Positions 61,007 through 64,000 of a DNA stretch of 64,000 bases are shown piece by piece. The notes under the pieces were generated by a model. The model saw only the letters and a program-made list of their open reading frames with translations. It was not told the DNA's origin and did no database searches. The number at the start of each line of letters is the position of its first letter. Within the stretch, counting starts at the first letter, position 1. This DNA comes from Kalaharituber pfeilii. Lineage: Eukaryota; Ascomycota; Pezizomycetes; Pezizales; Pezizaceae. The translations under genes and the position numbers were made by a program. Where the stretch lies: assembly GCA_015179045.1 (NCBI GenBank), contig WHUZ01000033.1:553199-617198 (forward strand), read 5' to 3'.

Positions 61007-61795
61007 CTATCTATAACAATCTCAGCACTTAGTGCAAAATTATCAAAAACAAGATATATTGTCTATCCGATTCTTTAACAGCTATATCCTTGTTTTCTCA
61101 AACCTCCCTTATTTAATAGCGCTATTATCGTGTAATCTACCACAATAGAATTTATTCCAAGTTCCTTAGGTACAATTCCCCTACAGTAGCAATATTTACG
61201 GGAACCCATTTGTTACTTGAAAAAAAATTGCTCCGGCGCAAGTTCAAGAGCTTGCTTGAAGGCTGGATAATCAAATACTACAGGAAGGATTATTGAGGAA
61301 TAGCAAAATCAATAGGTGGACGATGTGAATTTATCTATAGAGAGATGATGTACTTGAGAGAAAACCATTGTGAATTAATATATATGCTCCGTTTCAGCTC
61401 TTTGTAAGGCAACGGCATTGTTACTATATGCCACTCTGGCGGTGCGTTGTACAAGATTGTTAGGGTTTGTGTATTGGTTAGTATATCGTCATCATGAAAG
61501 GAAGTCCAAAGTTCAACTTGTCGATGTGTAAGATGTCCCATAACCTAGCGCCGGCAACTTCTTCCTCGTTGCACTTCTGAGATTCCATCCGCAGGTCAAA
61601 CCTTTTTACTCTTTTTCTAGCAGTATCCATTAACAAAAAATATGCCAACCCGCGGGCTGCAGAACCATACCACGCTCATAAGCTTGTTTAACCCCTTCAT
61701 ATTTATTGTAATCCAGTACAGTCCATCTCGTTGCATACAACCTTTCCAATTTCTGAGGTCCAGAAGCCACTTTTGGACTGATTCCGGCAAGGCCA
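61007..61795 (+). other. duplicate of parts of 28572-32330, without insertions
   Basis: No gene recognised. It serves as pre-insertion reference: empty sites for the LINE derivative at 28703, the twin-primed LINE-B at 29313 and the MULE-like element at 30011. Confidence 0.85.
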
Positions 61796-61829
61796 CAAGG
61801 TCATCATCAAGAATAGCATAACCCAGTTA

Positions 61830-61964
61830 GGCTTCATCGCACTTAAAGTTCTCATACTTTTTCTTTGTTATTGGTTACTGTATTCCACATGTACCTAACC
61901 TCGCCATAACCCACAGGGCGGCACGCGAGTAATGATATTATAAAAAAAAAAAAAAAAAAAAAAG
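61830..61964 (+). mobile_element. LINE-A 3' tail
   Basis: A pyrimidine-rich 3' UTR, CCTCGCCATAACCCACAGGG, CGGCACGCGAGTAATG and poly(A). The outer stem CTCGC/GCGAG is kept; the inner stem is ACCC/GGGC. The 5' boundary is unresolved. Confidence 0.75.
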
Positions 61965-62010
61965 AGATGAAGGATATCTAAACTTGAACTCGAGGTCCGA
62001 AGGGCAGATA

Positions 62011-63403
62011 CAGTGCCTAGGCAAAAGTATCTGTAGATCCCTGAAAGTTATGCAGTATCAGGAAAAACCAGTGCTGGTTCAGAAAAGTATTGGAACGGCA
62101 TAAACCATGTAATACTTGCATATTGCATAATCAAAATTTCTTCCTGTTCACCCGTACTCCCTGCACGCACTCATACTTTACGCACCTTACGCACCGCCAC
62201 CACACAACACTGTTCAAATGATTCAGTGATGCAGTATTATGTGAAGAATATCTATACATGATAACTAATGTCATCCTTAGCTCTAATGAAGTGAGCCATA
62301 ATTCCAGAAAGAGTAGAGATGTGCCAATTGATCCCATCCACAGTAGTCTTATTCCCCAACCAACCCCCTCCAATGTCACTGGTTGTCATGATTTTTCTCT
62401 GAGCACCTGTTTCTTTTCTTCATGAGACCAGGTTTTTTTTCTTCAGTAGGATCAAAATCTGGAGAGTTTAGAGCCAAGCTTGACAGAAATCAGAACTCTC
62501 ATTGGCAGCTCCTGCAATCATGCACTGTACGGGGCACGTTGGGCGGCCTGCTGGGCGGAAAAGGCCTCAACTCCTGGAAATTCAAGATAAAAAAAGGCGG
62601 AGAGTCCAGAGGGCCGATGGTACGGTGAAGAAGAGGGATGGCAACGCACATTTGGGAGAGATGTAGGGTATGGGAACAGAAGTGGCCGGGGGGTCAGGCG
62701 GAGGCGAGAGCACCCGGGAACGAGACGGCGAGGGGGGACCCACTGGTGGACATGCTGACATGGGCGGGGACATTCAAAAAACTCACTTTAATCTCTGTAA
62801 GGGGGTGACGAAGTTAGTATGGCGATCCTTTTCTCTGAGTTAATTTCTCTACAGGGTTGACGTAGTTAGCTTGTTTATCTTTCTATCTGTTTTATTCCCT
62901 ATGTATTCAATCTCGCCATAGCCCACAGGGCGGCACGCGAGTGATGATATATATAAAAAAAAAATAAAAAAATAAAAAAATAAAAAAAAAAGCACTGTAC
63001 GGAGTACATGAAAGCACGTAGTTTTAGGTACATCTCGTATACGGGTAGAAAATAGCCTTGTAGGGTACATTAGCGTATTGCAAGATAAGTATTGCAGCTT
63101 TTCTCTTTGGTTACCTCCGGACCGTAACTGCAGAGCTACTTTATTATTTTACTTGCCCTTGCATTTTGTGCAACTACCAAGTATTCAATACCAGGGCAGA
63201 CAGCGAAGACTATGATGTGGATGGGCACGGGTTATAGCCTTGGTTGCACTCTACAGCAATATGAGCCGCATGCATTACATAATTTTTATGCATTAGTCAG
63301 CCGTTCCCAATACTTTTTGAACTCGAGTACAGTACGTGATTTGCTATACGATATGCAGCACTGACTTTTCAGGGAGTGTACGGATACTTTTGCCTAGGCA
63401 CTG
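62011..63403. mobile_element. Tc1/mariner-like MITE with nested LINE-A
   Basis: Perfect 21-bp TIRs starting CAGTGCCTAGGCAAAAGTAT (62011-62031 and 63383-63403), with weaker similarity for ~20 more bases, flanked by TA (62009-62010 and 63404-63405). No transposase. Without the LINE insertion (62533-62991) it would be about 920 bp. Confidence 0.9.
62533..62991 (+). mobile_element. diverged LINE-A element, 5'-truncated
   Basis: Flanked by GCACTGTACGG (62522-62532 and 62992-63002). It encodes a decayed ORF2 C-terminus (TLGGLLGGKGLNSWKFKI, compare TLAGILGNKGLKEWRHTI), a 3' UTR, the LINE-A hairpin (loop ACA, base CTCGC/GCGAG) and an A-rich tail. Confidence 0.85.
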
Positions 63404-63405
63404 TA

Positions 63406-64000
63406 ATTACAAGGCAAACACATCAATGGGAACTCAGAGAGATGCGAAATTCAACTCAATACTCTCATTTATGTCATAAGCGCTTACACGGGCTGTGGGC
63501 ATAACCTAGATAATTCTTAAAATAGTTGTTTTACTAGTATTAAGCTCAACATCGACGTCGCAATGAATGTCACTCGAATGGCCGCAAGAGTACCAGTACC
63601 GTATGGGTAACGATGTGCACACCGGTAACGCTGGGCACCTTGGCGCCGGTTTTGCACCCTCCCCAACATCAAAATGTCAGCATATCTCACAGAATATATT
63701 TCTAATATGTATGATGAATTAATTATAGACCATATTGACTGCACTGATTCTGAATTTGAAGGGAAAAAAGTGAAAATGATACTCCTACAGCATCTACAAT
63801 TGCCTCACCCCTCTACCTTATGAAATAACCTCCTCTGGGCGCCTACTAGCATATACCAACTTGCTGCAACGCTCTCCCTGCTCATAGAATAGTAGGAATG
63901 GTAGCAATGGTACTACCAGTGCTATATTACAATACATGGGTAGTAACAGCTTGAGTTCTGTAACATAGCACTGTATGCTCCTGTAGCAAGAAACTGTGCA
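63406..64000. other. no recognised gene
   Basis: A/T-rich sequence with only short open frames. Nothing recognised on either strand. Confidence 0.5.

Noticed and set aside
1..64000. CRISPR arrays or bacterial operons
   Set aside because: Tandem repeats here are contiguous or degenerate without unique spacers, and genes have spliceosomal introns.

Overview
This window looks like nuclear DNA of a transposon-rich filamentous ascomycete. Genes carry short introns (46-67 bp) with GTATGT- or GTACGT-type donors and CTAAC/CTAAT branch sites. The main host genes are fungal STAND/NLR proteins (helical N-terminal domain, NACHT, ankyrin repeats). The rest is LINE, hAT, Tc1/mariner, Helitron and LTR debris. 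The repeat load and the NACHT-ankyrin genes would suit a Pezizomycetes (truffle-like) genome, but that placement is an inference.

The backbone is a tandemly duplicated NLR unit, all on the + strand: NLR1 (13981-18061), NLR2 (39098-44140) and NLR3 (55765-60266), plus a loose C-terminal ankyrin fragment (27528-27831). All three share the same five-exon structure, with intron phases that join correctly. Each carries its own lesion. NLR1 has a 20-bp deletion in exon 1 and an extra base in the ankyrin region. NLR3 has a 1-nt deletion in the NACHT exon. NLR2 has an intact N-terminal domain and NACHT but loses frame late in its ankyrin array, so it could still encode about 1333 aa. The ankyrin repeats are nearly identical to one another at the DNA level.

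Between the NLR copies lie mosaic blocks made of a ~57-bp minisatellite, a 12-bp minisatellite and GGCC-rich arrays, interrupted by mobile elements. Blocks 18296-24350 and 44141-49840 are segmental duplicates, as are 27528-32480 and 59965-61795. Many transposons are present in one duplicate and absent from the other, so pre-insertion sites can be read directly.

Mobile elements with resolved ends: two LINE families (here LINE-A and LINE-B) with distinct structured 3' ends; ORF1-only derivatives of LINE-A; swarms of 36-100 bp retroposed 3' tails; two hAT-like MITE families (hAT-A, TIR CAGTGTTCCCAAC; hAT-B, TIR CAATGAATCCAACAGG) with 8-bp duplications; a nearly intact TA-target DDE transposon (49966-52526) nested in an older TIR element upstream of NLR3; a Helitron 3' end with helicase remnant (32936-33840); a long-TIR MULE-like element (30011-32049); two solo LTRs; and three further TA-flanked TIR elements.

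The most unusual signals are the covarying 3' hairpin of LINE-A, the recurrent fixed 5' ends of its ultrashort retroposed copies, and a candidate ORF1-only retroposon family with its own conserved 3' hairpin.
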